Assembly: GCF_016278365.1 (NCBI RefSeq)
Contig: NZ_JADQBZ010000005.1
Coordinates: 62,001 to 126,000 of the forward strand
Source of the DNA: Methanolobus sp.
GTDB taxonomy: Archaea; Halobacteriota; Methanosarcinia; Methanosarcinales; Methanosarcinaceae
Reading direction: 5' to 3'
DNA length: 64,000 nucleotides
Shown: piece after piece, positions 33,719 through 43,000 of the stretch
Numbering within the stretch: position 1 is the stretch's first letter
How the letters are laid out: each line of letters starts with the position of its first letter
The notes under the pieces: generated by a model
The model's input: the letters and a program-made list of their open reading frames with translations, nothing else
The model's database searches: none
What the model was told of the DNA's origin: nothing
Translations under genes and position numbers: made by a program

Positions 33719-34537
33719 ATGCTCGAAATACTGCAATATGGTTTTATGAGGAATGCTATTATGGCAGCAGTCCTTGCAAGTATCGCCTGTGGAATCATCG
33801 GCGTGTATGTTGTTGTCAAAAAAGTTTCCTCTCTGAGTGGTGGTATTTCCCATGCTTCGTTTGGAGGGGTTGGCCTGGGGTACTATCTTGGTGTCAACCC
33901 TATGTACGGACTGATACCTTTCAGCTTGCTGGCAGCTATTGCCATGGGACTCGCAAGTAAAAGAACAAAGGTTGCCGAAGATACTGCAGTTGGCATACTG
34001 TGGTCACTGGGAATGGCTATAGGTATCATTCTCATTTATCTTACTCCCGGATATGCTCCCGACCTTATGACCTATCTTTTCGGTAATATACTTACAGTAC
34101 CGCTCTCGGACATCTACCTGATGCTTGCGCTTGATGCGGTGATTATCCTTGTAGTATATGCCTATTACAAGGAATTCATGTCCCTGTGTTTTGACGAGGA
34201 ATTTGCAACGGTCGCAGGTATCAATGTGGAGCGCCTTTATTTATTATTACTTTGTCTGATAGCGTTAACAATTGTCCTTCTCATCAAGGTTGTGGGGATC
34301 ATACTCATTATAGCACTGCTTACTATGCCTGCATCCCTGAGCAGCCATTACACGAAGAACCTGAGAAAGATGATGTACATGTCCATCCTCCTTGGCGCGT
34401 CCTTCAGTATAATGGGGTTGGCACTATCCTATAGTTATGATGTACCTTCAGGTGCGACAATTATCCTTGTAATGTCAGCAGCATACCTGCTTCATTTCGT
34501 GTACAAAGCAGTCAGACCAAAAAGTGTAACCAGATGA
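33719..34537 (+). CDS. Metal ABC transporter permease (ZnuB-like)
   Basis: A 272-residue membrane permease of the ABC-3 family with about eight helices. The ATPase-contact region includes LSGGISHASFGGVGLGYYLGV (first part, about 40) and VGIILIIALLTMPASLSSHYTKNLRKM. GAGGGG lies nine bases before the ATG, 13 bases after the ATPase stop. It is the last gene of the metal operon and converges with tfuA. Zn2+ or Mn2+ is not distinguishable here. Confidence 0.92.
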   Translation: MLEILQYGFMRNAIMAAVLASIACGIIGVYVVVKKVSSLSGGISHASFGGVGLGYYLGVNPMYGLIPFSLLAAIAMGLASKRTKVAEDTAVGILWSLGMAIGIILIYLTPGYAPDLMTYLFGNILTVPLSDIYLMLALDAVIILVVYAYYKEFMSLCFDEEFATVAGINVERLYLLLLCLIALTIVLLIKVVGIILIIALLTMPASLSSHYTKNLRKMMYMSILLGASFSIMGLALSYSYDVPSGATIILVMSAAYLLHFVYKAVRPKSVTR

Positions 34538-34562
34538 GCCGATAACTCATCTGCACGTTTAC

Positions 34563-35240
34563 TTATGAAATACTGTTTTCGAGCAGCAGCTCCTTGATCT
34601 TATCAAGGACGAGCACCGCATCCTGCCTCTTTATGTCTGCCTCATGCTCTCTGCAGTAGTTGAGAAGCTCTGCAGCCTTTTCTGCCGGTATTATCTCCTT
34701 CCGGATGGCTTCTTTTGTCAATCCAAAATAGCTCCTTTCAGTGTAATGTGTCTTTTTGGCAAGTGATATCAGGGCGATGCAGCTTTCTTCATCAATTATA
34801 TTATTACTGGATGCAGCAAGGAGGGTTTCTCTCATATTCACCATTGGGCTTGAAACAGGTTCGAATGTGTCCGGATTGGTTGCCACCGCAACCTCGTCAT
34901 CATCTTCAATGATTCCATCCCTGTACCACTCATAAATTCTCCCAACGCCAATCATGCCGTGGACATCAAGTTCACAAGCACGCAGGGCGCCCATGCTGCC
35001 TCCGCCCACAACAGTAACTCCTGCATCTATCGCCCGGACTATCTCCTTGTGAGCAACGGCCGCCCTGCTGAAAAACACTCCGTCAATAATGCCAATTAAA
35101 GTATAACCTGCCATGACTGCGTTCTCTATATTTCCCCGGAATACGGGAGGCTGGTACTCGACATCGAGTCTCTTCCTTGCATCTTCATGGCTGATGCTCG
35201 TACCTGTGAATACTAACGCCTTGCTTGCTTTTGCATTCAT
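34563..35240 (-). CDS. tfuA: TfuA-related McrA-glycine thioamidation protein
   Basis: A 225-residue TfuA-domain protein (VFTGTSISHEDARKRLDVEYQPPVFRGNIENAV, first part, then GYTLIGIIDGVFFSRAAVAHKEIVRAIDAGVTVVGGGSMGALRACEL, first part). With the YcaO partner it makes the thioglycine of methyl-coenzyme M reductase alpha subunit; it is thought to help deliver sulfur. The ATG overlaps the ycaO stop by four bases (ATGA), so translation is coupled. Presence of this pair is a hallmark of methanogens and methanotrophic archaea. Confidence 0.95.
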   Translation of the reverse strand: MNAKASKALVFTGTSISHEDARKRLDVEYQPPVFRGNIENAVMAGYTLIGIIDGVFFSRAAVAHKEIVRAIDAGVTVVGGGSMGALRACELDVHGMIGVGRIYEWYRDGIIEDDDEVAVATNPDTFEPVSSPMVNMRETLLAASSNNIIDEESCIALISLAKKTHYTERSYFGLTKEAIRKEIIPAEKAAELLNYCREHEADIKRQDAVLVLDKIKELLLENSIS

Positions 35241-36514
35241 TTTCTGACCTGTCGTCTCCAGGGACGCTCATCAGGAGCCATTTTCTGTTTCTTTCCGGCT
35301 CTAAGCCTGTTTCCCATGCGCTCTCTGTCGAGGGAGTACATCTCAAAGGCTGGTATGATAACCCTGATAACAGAAACTGGTATATTCTCCCTGGAGAGAT
35401 CCACGATTATGGCGCTGTCCACGACATGACTGAGTTGCTTGAGGGTAGTTCCGATATTTTCTGCAGGACTGCTTCCCGAAAGGTCTTTTATTTCATCCAT
35501 CGTGACCTTTTCCCCCTCCTCGTACCAGTACTTGTTCATGCGCCTCACTCTGTCGTAGCCTATCTGTCTCACAAAGCTCTCACGGTCAGTGTCTTCCCTA
35601 GCACCGTGTATCTGAACGACCCTTGACTGGGCCGCCTCGGTGAGAGCCCTTTTTACTGCTATCTCGGGTTTCAGGTGGCTCCCTGCCCCCATAACAAGCA
35701 ATGCCGGGTCCTTCAATCTCAAGTCATCCGTAGCCGCAACAACAGTTGTTATCTCTGTATCATGCGGCAGAATCCATAGTTTAACATCAACATCGTTATC
35801 GAGGAACCTTCTCAGCAGTTCATAGTTCTCTCCATCTCCTGCTGTCAGGACTATCTCTTTGCCAGGGAATCTATTAAATTCAGCAGTACTTAAAGCATCT
35901 CTCTCAATAACTTCAAGCAATCCATGAAGTATTGCTTCTTCAGGTATGTTGCCGGCAGCAAGTCCATTTGTATTGGACCTGAAAAGTTTCGCTGCCCTGC
36001 CAGGTGCGTTATACGGATGGAATATTGCATTTGCCAGAACAGCTACTTCTTGTTTTTTCAACATGTCCCATCCGGTAGTCCACTCTATCAGGTGCTCCGG
36101 GGAATATGTTTCGGATAACAGCAGGGTTGCAGGGTCTACTGCCGGGCCCCGGGCAAATGCATTATCAAAAGTATCTATAAAGTACGATGCGGAAATCTCC
36201 TCTTTTACATCCTTATTCTGGCCGCTTCTCTCTGCGAGGCATCTCTCATAACTTTCCATCATTGCCGAGATGCGTGCCTGCTTTTCTGTGCTACCTTTGC
36301 CTGAATATATGGAAATCGCTCCCTCTGCGGCACTTGGCCTCACCGTTGTGATAACAGGTACCCCTATCCTGTCAAGATCCGTTATGTCGGCAACCCTGGT
36401 GACTCCTATCCTGTTGAGGCTGTTTTTTGCCCGCTCAAGGGTGGCTTCTTCTTCGAAGACTCGCTGTGTCCCCCTGATATATAAAAGCGATTTGTCTATA
36501 ATTATCTCTGGCAT
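35237..36514 (-). CDS. ycaO: YcaO-related McrA-glycine thioamidation enzyme
   Basis: The ATP-dependent YcaO cyclodehydratase-fold enzyme, 425 residues, that activates the McrA backbone amide for sulfur insertion. Family segments include LNRIGVTRVADITDLDRIGVP, ISIYSGKGSTEKQARISAMMESYERCLAE (first part; the ATP-site Glu region) and NTNGLAAGNIPEEAILHGLLEVIERDAL. The frame begins at TTG 36556; I take ATG 36514, which follows AGGAGA at about 12 bases, longer than ideal. A TATA box near 36612-36625 on the minus strand gives a leader of about 75 bases. It is followed at once by tfuA. Confidence 0.94.
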   Translation of the reverse strand: MPEIIIDKSLLYIRGTQRVFEEEATLERAKNSLNRIGVTRVADITDLDRIGVPVITTVRPSAAEGAISIYSGKGSTEKQARISAMMESYERCLAERSGQNKDVKEEISASYFIDTFDNAFARGPAVDPATLLLSETYSPEHLIEWTTGWDMLKKQEVAVLANAIFHPYNAPGRAAKLFRSNTNGLAAGNIPEEAILHGLLEVIERDALSTAEFNRFPGKEIVLTAGDGENYELLRRFLDNDVDVKLWILPHDTEITTVVAATDDLRLKDPALLVMGAGSHLKPEIAVKRALTEAAQSRVVQIHGAREDTDRESFVRQIGYDRVRRMNKYWYEEGEKVTMDEIKDLSGSSPAENIGTTLKQLSHVVDSAIIVDLSRENIPVSVIRVIIPAFEMYSLDRERMGNRLRAGKKQKMAPDERPWRRQVRK

Positions 36515-36611
36515 GTTTAGGCAAAGTCTCCTGCATGTATTAAATTCTTGCGACAATGTTATCTCTTACTTATTTAAAGGTTAATTCCGATGACTCCTTC
36601 TTCTAACAACA

Positions 36612-36682
36612 ACTATATATATATGTTCCACCAATTGTAGTGTTCAATCGGATAGCAACATAAAGTATGCAAAATATATATA
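36612..36682. promoter_or_regulatory. Divergent promoters for ycaO-tfuA and the small-protein/desulfurase genes
   Basis: On the minus strand, tatatatatag (36613-36624) is placed to start ycaO transcription near 36595. On the plus strand, aatatatataa (36673-36682) would start a transcript near 36703, giving a 24-base leader ahead of the 51-residue gene. The two TATA boxes are about 55 bases apart and back to back, so their activity may be linked. Confidence 0.6.
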
Positions 36683-36726
36683 AAGTGCTTATCTGGTTAA
36701 TCTATAAATGAGAGACAGGAGGAATT

Positions 36727-36882
36727 ATGAGAGACCAAAGGAAAAATAAGACCAGATCTGACGATGTCGGCTGTTTTATATCCAATTTCCATACAGTTAT
36801 CGCCGGGATTTCATCAGATGATCTCAACGACGAGGATATGGATCTCTGCCGCTTCATGGTGGGCGGACTGCAGGCAAAATAG
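36727..36882 (+). CDS. Unrecognised 51-residue protein between thioamidation and desulfurase genes
   Basis: ATG 36727 to TAG 36880-36882, with an exceptionally good ribosome site (CAGGAGGAATT directly before the ATG) and a strong TATA box 25-30 bases upstream of the leader. The product starts basic (MRDQRKNKTRSDDVG), then FISNFHTVIAGISSDDL, an acidic segment and CRFMVGGLQAK. It has two cysteines (residues 16 and 42) and no signal or membrane helix. I do not recognise a family. It lies 42 bases ahead of the cysteine desulfurase, probably in the same transcript, and divergent from ycaO-tfuA. It could be a sulfur-relay partner or a regulator. Confidence 0.7.
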   Translation: MRDQRKNKTRSDDVGCFISNFHTVIAGISSDDLNDEDMDLCRFMVGGLQAK

Positions 36883-36923
36883 GCCTGCAAAACTATTTTT
36901 ATTTTCTTGACGTAAGGACTCCT

Positions 36924-38105
36924 ATGTACGATGTCCACTCCATCCGGGAAGACTTTCCAGTGCTTAAAGAAGTTATCTATCTGGATAATGCAGCCACCAC
37001 ACAGACTCCGGTACCTGCGGTCCGGGCTATGGAGGAGTATTTTTTTAAGTATGCAGGTAATCATGGCAGAGGAGCCCACAGGCTTGCCCGTGAGACCACA
37101 AACCATTATGAGGATGCAAGGGAATGTGTCGCAGCTTTCCTGAATGCAGATGTAAAAAAGACTATATTCACAAGGAATGCAACAGAAAGCATAAATGTTG
37201 TTGCACGAGGTTTTCCCTGGGAGGCTGGCGACCATATGATAGTCACCCTTGTGGAACATCACTCCAATCTTCTTCCCTGGATGCGGCTTAAAGATGAGGG
37301 AGTGGACCTCACAATTGTAAAACCAGATATTACCGGTGTTGTTAATCATGGGGACATAAGTTCTGCAATCACCAGCCGTACGCGCTTGATAGCAGTCACT
37401 CAGGTGTCCAATGTATTTGGTTCCATACAGGATGTAAGCAAGGTTATCAAAGCCGCTCACGGGGAAGATGTCCAGGTGCTGGTGGACGGGTCCCAGTCTG
37501 CAGGGCATATGCCCGTAGACTTAGATTCTATGGCTCCTGATTTCTTTGTGACCCCGGGTCACAAAGGCTTACTGGGGCCACAGGGTACTGGTGTGCTGTA
37601 TATCAGAGAGCCGGATATGATCGAGCCGTTGTTCCTTGGAGGGGGAATGGTCCGTGCGGTGACCGATTCAGGATATGAGATCGAGGCGAGCCCTGCAAAG
37701 TTCGAGGCCGGTACTCCCAATATGCCTGGAGTCATTGGTCTTGGTAGGGCAGTCCAATATGTGAGGGATATCGGGGTGAAGGATATCGAAAGACATGAAG
37801 TGCTGCTTGCCCGGGATGCTGCCCGCAGGCTTGCAGGGATAGACGGGGTGGAAGTTTACGGACCAAAAGAGCGGTCATCTGTTGTGCCTTTCAATGTCGC
37901 CGGTATGAATGCGCACGATGTTGCCATGATACTTGACCAGACCAGGAAAATATGTGTGCGTAGTGGTTATCATTGTGCTATTCCCGGGATAGGGTTCCTC
38001 GGAGTGGATGGCACCGTGAGAGCTTCGTTCGCATTGTACAATACACAGGAAGAAGTTGACCAGCTTGTTGATACTGTCCTCAATATCGCCGCATTCGTTG
38101 CGTGA
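36924..38105 (+). CDS. Cysteine desulfurase (SufS-like, class V aminotransferase fold)
   Basis: A PLP enzyme of 393 residues that releases sulfur from cysteine as a persulfide. Family segments are YLDNAATTQTPVPAVRAM (about 19-36), FTRNATESINVVARG, the His near VEHHSNLLPW, DGSQSAGHMPVDLDSM, the PLP-Lys motif TPGHKGLLGPQGTGVLY (about 213) and the active-site Cys loop RSGYHCAIPG (about 350). AAGGA lies five bases before the ATG. Sitting divergently beside the McrA thioamidation genes, it may supply sulfur for thioglycine or for general Fe-S assembly; the first is inference. Confidence 0.92.
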   Translation: MYDVHSIREDFPVLKEVIYLDNAATTQTPVPAVRAMEEYFFKYAGNHGRGAHRLARETTNHYEDARECVAAFLNADVKKTIFTRNATESINVVARGFPWEAGDHMIVTLVEHHSNLLPWMRLKDEGVDLTIVKPDITGVVNHGDISSAITSRTRLIAVTQVSNVFGSIQDVSKVIKAAHGEDVQVLVDGSQSAGHMPVDLDSMAPDFFVTPGHKGLLGPQGTGVLYIREPDMIEPLFLGGGMVRAVTDSGYEIEASPAKFEAGTPNMPGVIGLGRAVQYVRDIGVKDIERHEVLLARDAARRLAGIDGVEVYGPKERSSVVPFNVAGMNAHDVAMILDQTRKICVRSGYHCAIPGIGFLGVDGTVRASFALYNTQEEVDQLVDTVLNIAAFVA

Positions 38106-38230
38106 GGCATTGTTGAAAGCTGGCTGTAATGATGAAAGCAAAAAGTTATTATGGGCAGGCTATATTTATATAATTATAAAGCTGGATTACGGAATAGTAT
38201 TATTTTTATATGCAAAAGAGAGGCTTACAA

Positions 38231-39346
38231 GTGACCAAGGACGTGCTTCTGTGGGATGAGACTATATTCAGGAATGGTGAGGTTCTTGAGCTGGATTACC
38301 TCCCGGAATATTTCGCACACAGGGAATCCCAGTTACAGGCTCTCAAGTTCAGCCTGAAGCCCGCCATGCGTGGAATGAGGCCGGTGAACTGTCTTGTCAA
38401 AGGCCCTCCTGGTACCGGGAAGACCACTGCAGTCCAGAAAGTATTCAATGAGATGAAGGAACATACGGATAATGTGGTCTTTGCAAAGATAAACTGCCAG
38501 ATGGATTCCACACGTTTTGCGGTAGTTTCCCGAATCTACGAAAAACTGGTCAATATCAAACCGCCTACATCAGGTGTCGCTTTCAGAAAACTCTTTGAGA
38601 AGGTATTGAAGCATCTTGTGGATTCCAATAAGATACTGGTGGTTGCCCTTGATGACATAAACTATCTTTTCCATGAAGGGCATGCAGATGAAGTGATGTA
38701 TTCGCTGCTGCGGGCCCATGAACAGTACCCAGGTGCAAGGGTTTCTGTAATTGCTATTATTAGTGATGTGGGCACTTCTTACAATTTCGATCCCCGGGTA
38801 GGCTCTGTATTTTTACCGGAAGAGGTAAATTTCCCTCGATACGGTCCGGGTGAGATAGGGGATATTATCCGTAACAGGGTACAACATGCATTTTATCAGA
38901 ACGTAGTGCCGGATGAAGTGCATGAGCGCATAGTGGAACATGTGAGTGCTACAGGCGATCTGAGGGTAGGTATCGATCTGCTCAAGCGTTCGGGATTGAA
39001 TGCAGAGCGCAGGGCAAGCCGCACTATCTCTGTTGAGGATGTTGAAAAAGCCTATGATGCGTCCCGCCTAACATATCTCTGCCGCAGCATTCGCTCTCTT
39101 ACCGAACATGAGAGGACTTTACTTGGTCTGATAGCAAAGGGAGGGGACCTGCAGGCCGGGGACCTTTACAAGTCCTTCCATGAAATCACAGGACTTGGAT
39201 ATACGCGCTTTTATGAGATCATCGAAAAGATGAACTCCTCTCAGTTCCTGGATGCAGACTTCTCGGGCAAGGGCATGCGTGGCAGAACGCGGGTTATAAA
39301 AGCAAGATACAACTCTCAGGATATCCTGAAGTGTCTTGAACATTAA
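38231..39346 (+). CDS. cdc6: Orc1/Cdc6 replication initiator
   Basis: A AAA+ origin-binding protein of about 371 residues. The N-terminus WDETIFRNGEVLELDYLP is the usual Cdc6 opening. Walker A is GPPGTGKTTAV (about 57), Walker B VVALDDINYL, and the C-terminal winged helix spans the last 90 residues (TEHERTLLGLIAKGG and following). A frame from ATG 38210 exists, but GAGAGG seven bases before GTG 38231 and family N-termini favour GTG. Such genes often lie by a replication origin, but I see no convincing origin-recognition repeat in the short spacers on either side. Confidence 0.92.
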   Translation: MTKDVLLWDETIFRNGEVLELDYLPEYFAHRESQLQALKFSLKPAMRGMRPVNCLVKGPPGTGKTTAVQKVFNEMKEHTDNVVFAKINCQMDSTRFAVVSRIYEKLVNIKPPTSGVAFRKLFEKVLKHLVDSNKILVVALDDINYLFHEGHADEVMYSLLRAHEQYPGARVSVIAIISDVGTSYNFDPRVGSVFLPEEVNFPRYGPGEIGDIIRNRVQHAFYQNVVPDEVHERIVEHVSATGDLRVGIDLLKRSGLNAERRASRTISVEDVEKAYDASRLTYLCRSIRSLTEHERTLLGLIAKGGDLQAGDLYKSFHEITGLGYTRFYEIIEKMNSSQFLDADFSGKGMRGRTRVIKARYNSQDILKCLEH

Positions 39347-39364
39347 TTCATTGGAGTTTTGTTT

Positions 39365-40090
39365 CTAAGCCATGCTGAGCTCGAGTTTATGCTTTATTTT
39401 CTCCCAGCCCGGCATCAATGAATCAAGCATCCTGTAATAATCGGGACTATGATCATGATACTTTAAATGGCATAGCTCATGGATAACAACATAATCAATG
39501 CATTGTTTAGGAACCTTGACAAGTTCCGTGTTCAATGTCATAGTACCTTTTTCAGACAGGCTTCCCCATCTTTTTTTCATGTGTTTTACAGAAATTGAAG
39601 GTTTGCCAAAGCCCAAAAACTTAAATTTTGGCCAACATCTTTCAATACTTTCGGCAAACTGAATATTTGCCTTCTCTGAATACCATTTTTTCATAAGTCG
39701 TTTTACCAATTCCGGCTTAAGTTCATCTCTGCAAGTGATCTGAAAAACTCCCCTGGAAAGTTTGACGCTATTTTTCTGTCCCTTGATAACTTTTAAACGA
39801 TATTGTTTTCCAAGATACAGATGTGTCTCTCCACTGATGTAAAGTCGCTCTGGTGTTTTTGGAGTGAACTGCCGGAAATAATCCACCTGTTTTAAGATCC
39901 ACCGCGCTCTTTTATGTATCTTTTTCTCAATTAGTGAAATTTCAGAGCCAGCCGGCGCTTTAATAATTACAGTACTGTCTGGATGGACTGCGATTTCCAG
40001 TGTTTTCCTTTTTGCGTAAATTAGCCGGTATTCAATTGTTTTCTGACCGTAGATAAATGACCTGTTTTCGCAATTTGTTGCCCCGGTCAT
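39365..40090 (-). CDS. YgjP/SprT-like zinc metallopeptidase of the type I RM locus
   Basis: A 241-residue metallopeptidase of the YgjP (DUF45) family. The zinc motif HELCHLKYHDHSPDYYRML has HExxH and the downstream His. Family marks include KRARWILKQVDYFR, SGETHLYLGKQYRLKV, KKRWGSLSEKGTMTLN and KVPKQCIDYVVIHELCH. It commonly sits after hsdR in type I systems, possibly to degrade restriction subunits and limit self-restriction, but that is not established. The ATG overlaps the hsdR stop by four bases, so it belongs to that operon. There is no signal peptide; it is cytoplasmic. Confidence 0.9.
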   Translation of the reverse strand: MTGATNCENRSFIYGQKTIEYRLIYAKRKTLEIAVHPDSTVIIKAPAGSEISLIEKKIHKRARWILKQVDYFRQFTPKTPERLYISGETHLYLGKQYRLKVIKGQKNSVKLSRGVFQITCRDELKPELVKRLMKKWYSEKANIQFAESIERCWPKFKFLGFGKPSISVKHMKKRWGSLSEKGTMTLNTELVKVPKQCIDYVVIHELCHLKYHDHSPDYYRMLDSLMPGWEKIKHKLELSMA

Positions 40091-43000
40091 CTATAGCTCC
40101 TGTGCTTTGCAACCTGCAGGACTTTTTCGATAATCCTGTCCATTTGTTCGGGTGATAGATCGATACCTTTTCCGTTCTTTAGTTCATCGTAGAAATAGTC
40201 GTCAATTTCATTTTCAGTCTGTTTTTGAGCATCTTCATCATCCCAGAAATTGACCTTGCTGTGTTTTTTAATGATTGCATGAATGGCTACAGCCGTATCG
40301 GCGGTAATAGCTTCAAGCTCCTTCCCGTCGGGTCCATGGTTTTTAATAAGTGGTTTTATCACTCCGTAGTAAGCCATAGCATCTTCATTATCAGTCAGCT
40401 GAGGTGGCACTTCATCATGTACTTTTCCAACGACTTTATTCCGGATATCTGTGACTTTATTCAAATAGTCCATATCTGAGATTCTCTTTGCTCTGAAATC
40501 TTCTATGGCCTGCTGGATGAGCTTTGAGAACTTTTCATAGAATGCGGGGTCTGTGTCCATTTTCTCAATGATTACTTTTTTGGTTGCATGTGCTATGGTG
40601 TCAGCTCGGGAGGAAGCAGTCTTTTTTGTTTCGTATATTCCATGTTCTTCCTTTATCTGATCGAACATTTCATCATCGAAAATATTGACGGGCTTGTTGA
40701 GCTGTATCACTTCATTCGCCTGTATGTGGGTGTCCAGAAGCTTCTTAATTCTTGGCTCGTAATCCCTGTAATCGATTGCTTCGGCATATCGCAGTTTGAC
40801 TGAATTTTTCAGAGACTGGAACTTTCGCAGGTCGGCTTTGTATCTGGATAGTGTCTGTTCGTCAATTTCTGATAGAAAGCGGTCGGAAGACAGGGCAATT
40901 GCGAGGTTTCTGGAATACTCGGAAAGGCGGGCGTAGAATTCTTCCCTGAGCTGTTCGTCTGCCAGCAGAAGTTCGTATTCTTCCTCATCATAGGCATGTT
41001 TTACTGTTTTGAAGAGGTCCCATAGGTCAGAGTATCTGCCTGGCAGTTTTTCGATTTCCCTGTTTATCGAACTGAGTGTGCCTGCAAGGTCCGACTCGTC
41101 GAAGCCTCCAAATGCATTGTACATGGTCAGTGCTTTGTCCAGTTCTCCGAGTATGCTTGCATAATCTACGATGAAGCCAAACTCTTTCCCCTCGTGAATG
41201 CGGTTGACCCTTGCGATTGCCTGAAGCAGGGTGTGCTCTCTTAATACTCTGCACAGATACAACACGGTATTTTTCGGAGCGTCAAATCCTGTCAGGAGTT
41301 TGCTTACCACTATCAGTATTTCCGGATCGCTGCCGTGTTTGAACTGGTTGATAAGCTGTTTTGTGTATTCTTCCTCGCTCCCGTAACGTCTCATCATTTT
41401 TTGCCAGAACTTGACAACCTCGTCGGTTGCTTCGTCATCGGTCTCATCGTAACTTTCACGCATGTCCGGCGGGGAAATGACGACCTCTGATGAAATTATG
41501 CCTATTTCGTTCAGGTAATTGTGGTATCTCAGGGCGGCAGGCTTGCTGGGAGCGACAAGCTGGGCTTTGAACCCGGTCCCCTGCCAGTTTGCACGGTAAT
41601 GCTCGCTGATATCGAACGCCCTCATGTAGATGACCTGATCGGCTTTGTTCAGCATTTCCGCCCTGGCATATTTGCGTTTGAGGTCGGCTTTCTGTTGGTC
41701 AGTGAGTCCCTGAGTATGGCGCTCGAACCAGAGATCGACTGCTGCCTGGTTCTGTGTCATTTCCACATGCCTTCCTTCATAAAGGAGTGGCACTACAGCA
41801 CCGTCCTCAACGGCCTGTGTAATGGAGTAGTGAGGTTCAAGCAGTCCGCCGAACTTGGTGAAGCTGTTCTTTTCCTTTTTCATCAGGGGGGTTCCCGTGA
41901 ATCCCAAATAGCATGCATTGGGGAACATCTGCCTCATGCGTGCGGAAAACGATCCGAATTGGGTGCGGTGACTTTCATCGACCAGCACGAAGATGTCAGG
42001 CGAGTCATCCTGATATTTCCCGGCGGCATAGGCTTTGTCAAATTTGTGGATCAGAGTGGTTATGATGCATGACTGTTTTTCAGTGATAAGCTCCAGAAGG
42101 TTGCGCCCGGAGGTGGCACGTTCGACTTCAAGGCCGCAGGCTGCAAATGTGTTGCCGAGCTGCTTATCCAGATCGTCCCTGTCTGTTACCAGCACTATCC
42201 GGGGATTTACTATTTCGGGGTCAAGGGCAAGAGTTCTTGCCAGCATGACCATTGTCAGGGATTTGCCTGATCCCTGTGTGTGCCAGATGATTCCGCCTTT
42301 GCGCGATCCGTCTTCGTTGAATTGTTTTATGCGCCTGAGGGTTGATCTTGTTACAAAATACTGCTGATACCTGGCGATCTTCTTGATGCCTGCATCAAAT
42401 ACGGTGGATTTCCATGCCAGCTCCAGCAACCTTTCAGGACGACAGAGTGAATATATCGACCTGTCCTGTTCGGTGACGAGGCGTTCTTTTTCCAGTATTT
42501 CGGGTTCTGCGTTGAGGGTGGTTAATATTCTGGAGATGATATCTTTTTTCAGCGGCTTGCTGACCAGCTCCTGCAGTTTTTCAAACTCCTGGGTTCCTGC
42601 CTGCGTCTGTTTTTCTTTCCAGATGCTCCAGAACTTTACAGCACTTCCGACTGTTGCATACATAGCACTGTTCTTGTTTATGGCGAGAAGCAGCTGGGCA
42701 TAAGTGAAGAGTTTTGGAATGTGTTCATCTGTCTGGTTCCTGATGGATTGTGATACGGCCTGCCCGATATCCACCTGCGGGGCCTTGCATTCTATTACGC
42801 AGAAAGGAATTCCGTTGACAAATAGCACGATATCCGGGCGCACGGTCTCGGTGCTTCTGGAGCGCTGGACGCTGTACTCAACGGTTACATGGAAGCTGTT
42901 CTTCTCGGGGTTGCGCCAGTCGATGTAGTTCAGGTTAAAGCTTTTGGAGTTGCCTTCGATGGCCTGCTCCATTGCCGTCCCGAGGGTCAGGAGGTCATAT

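Noticed and set aside
36727-36882. 51-residue gene as a RiPP precursor for the nearby YcaO
   Set aside because: The YcaO/TfuA pair is of the McrA-modifying type and the peptide has no leader/core pattern rich in Cys, Ser or Thr.
38106-38230. Replication origin next to cdc6
   Set aside because: The short spacers on either side of cdc6 lack repeated origin-recognition boxes or a long AT-rich unwinding element that I could defend.
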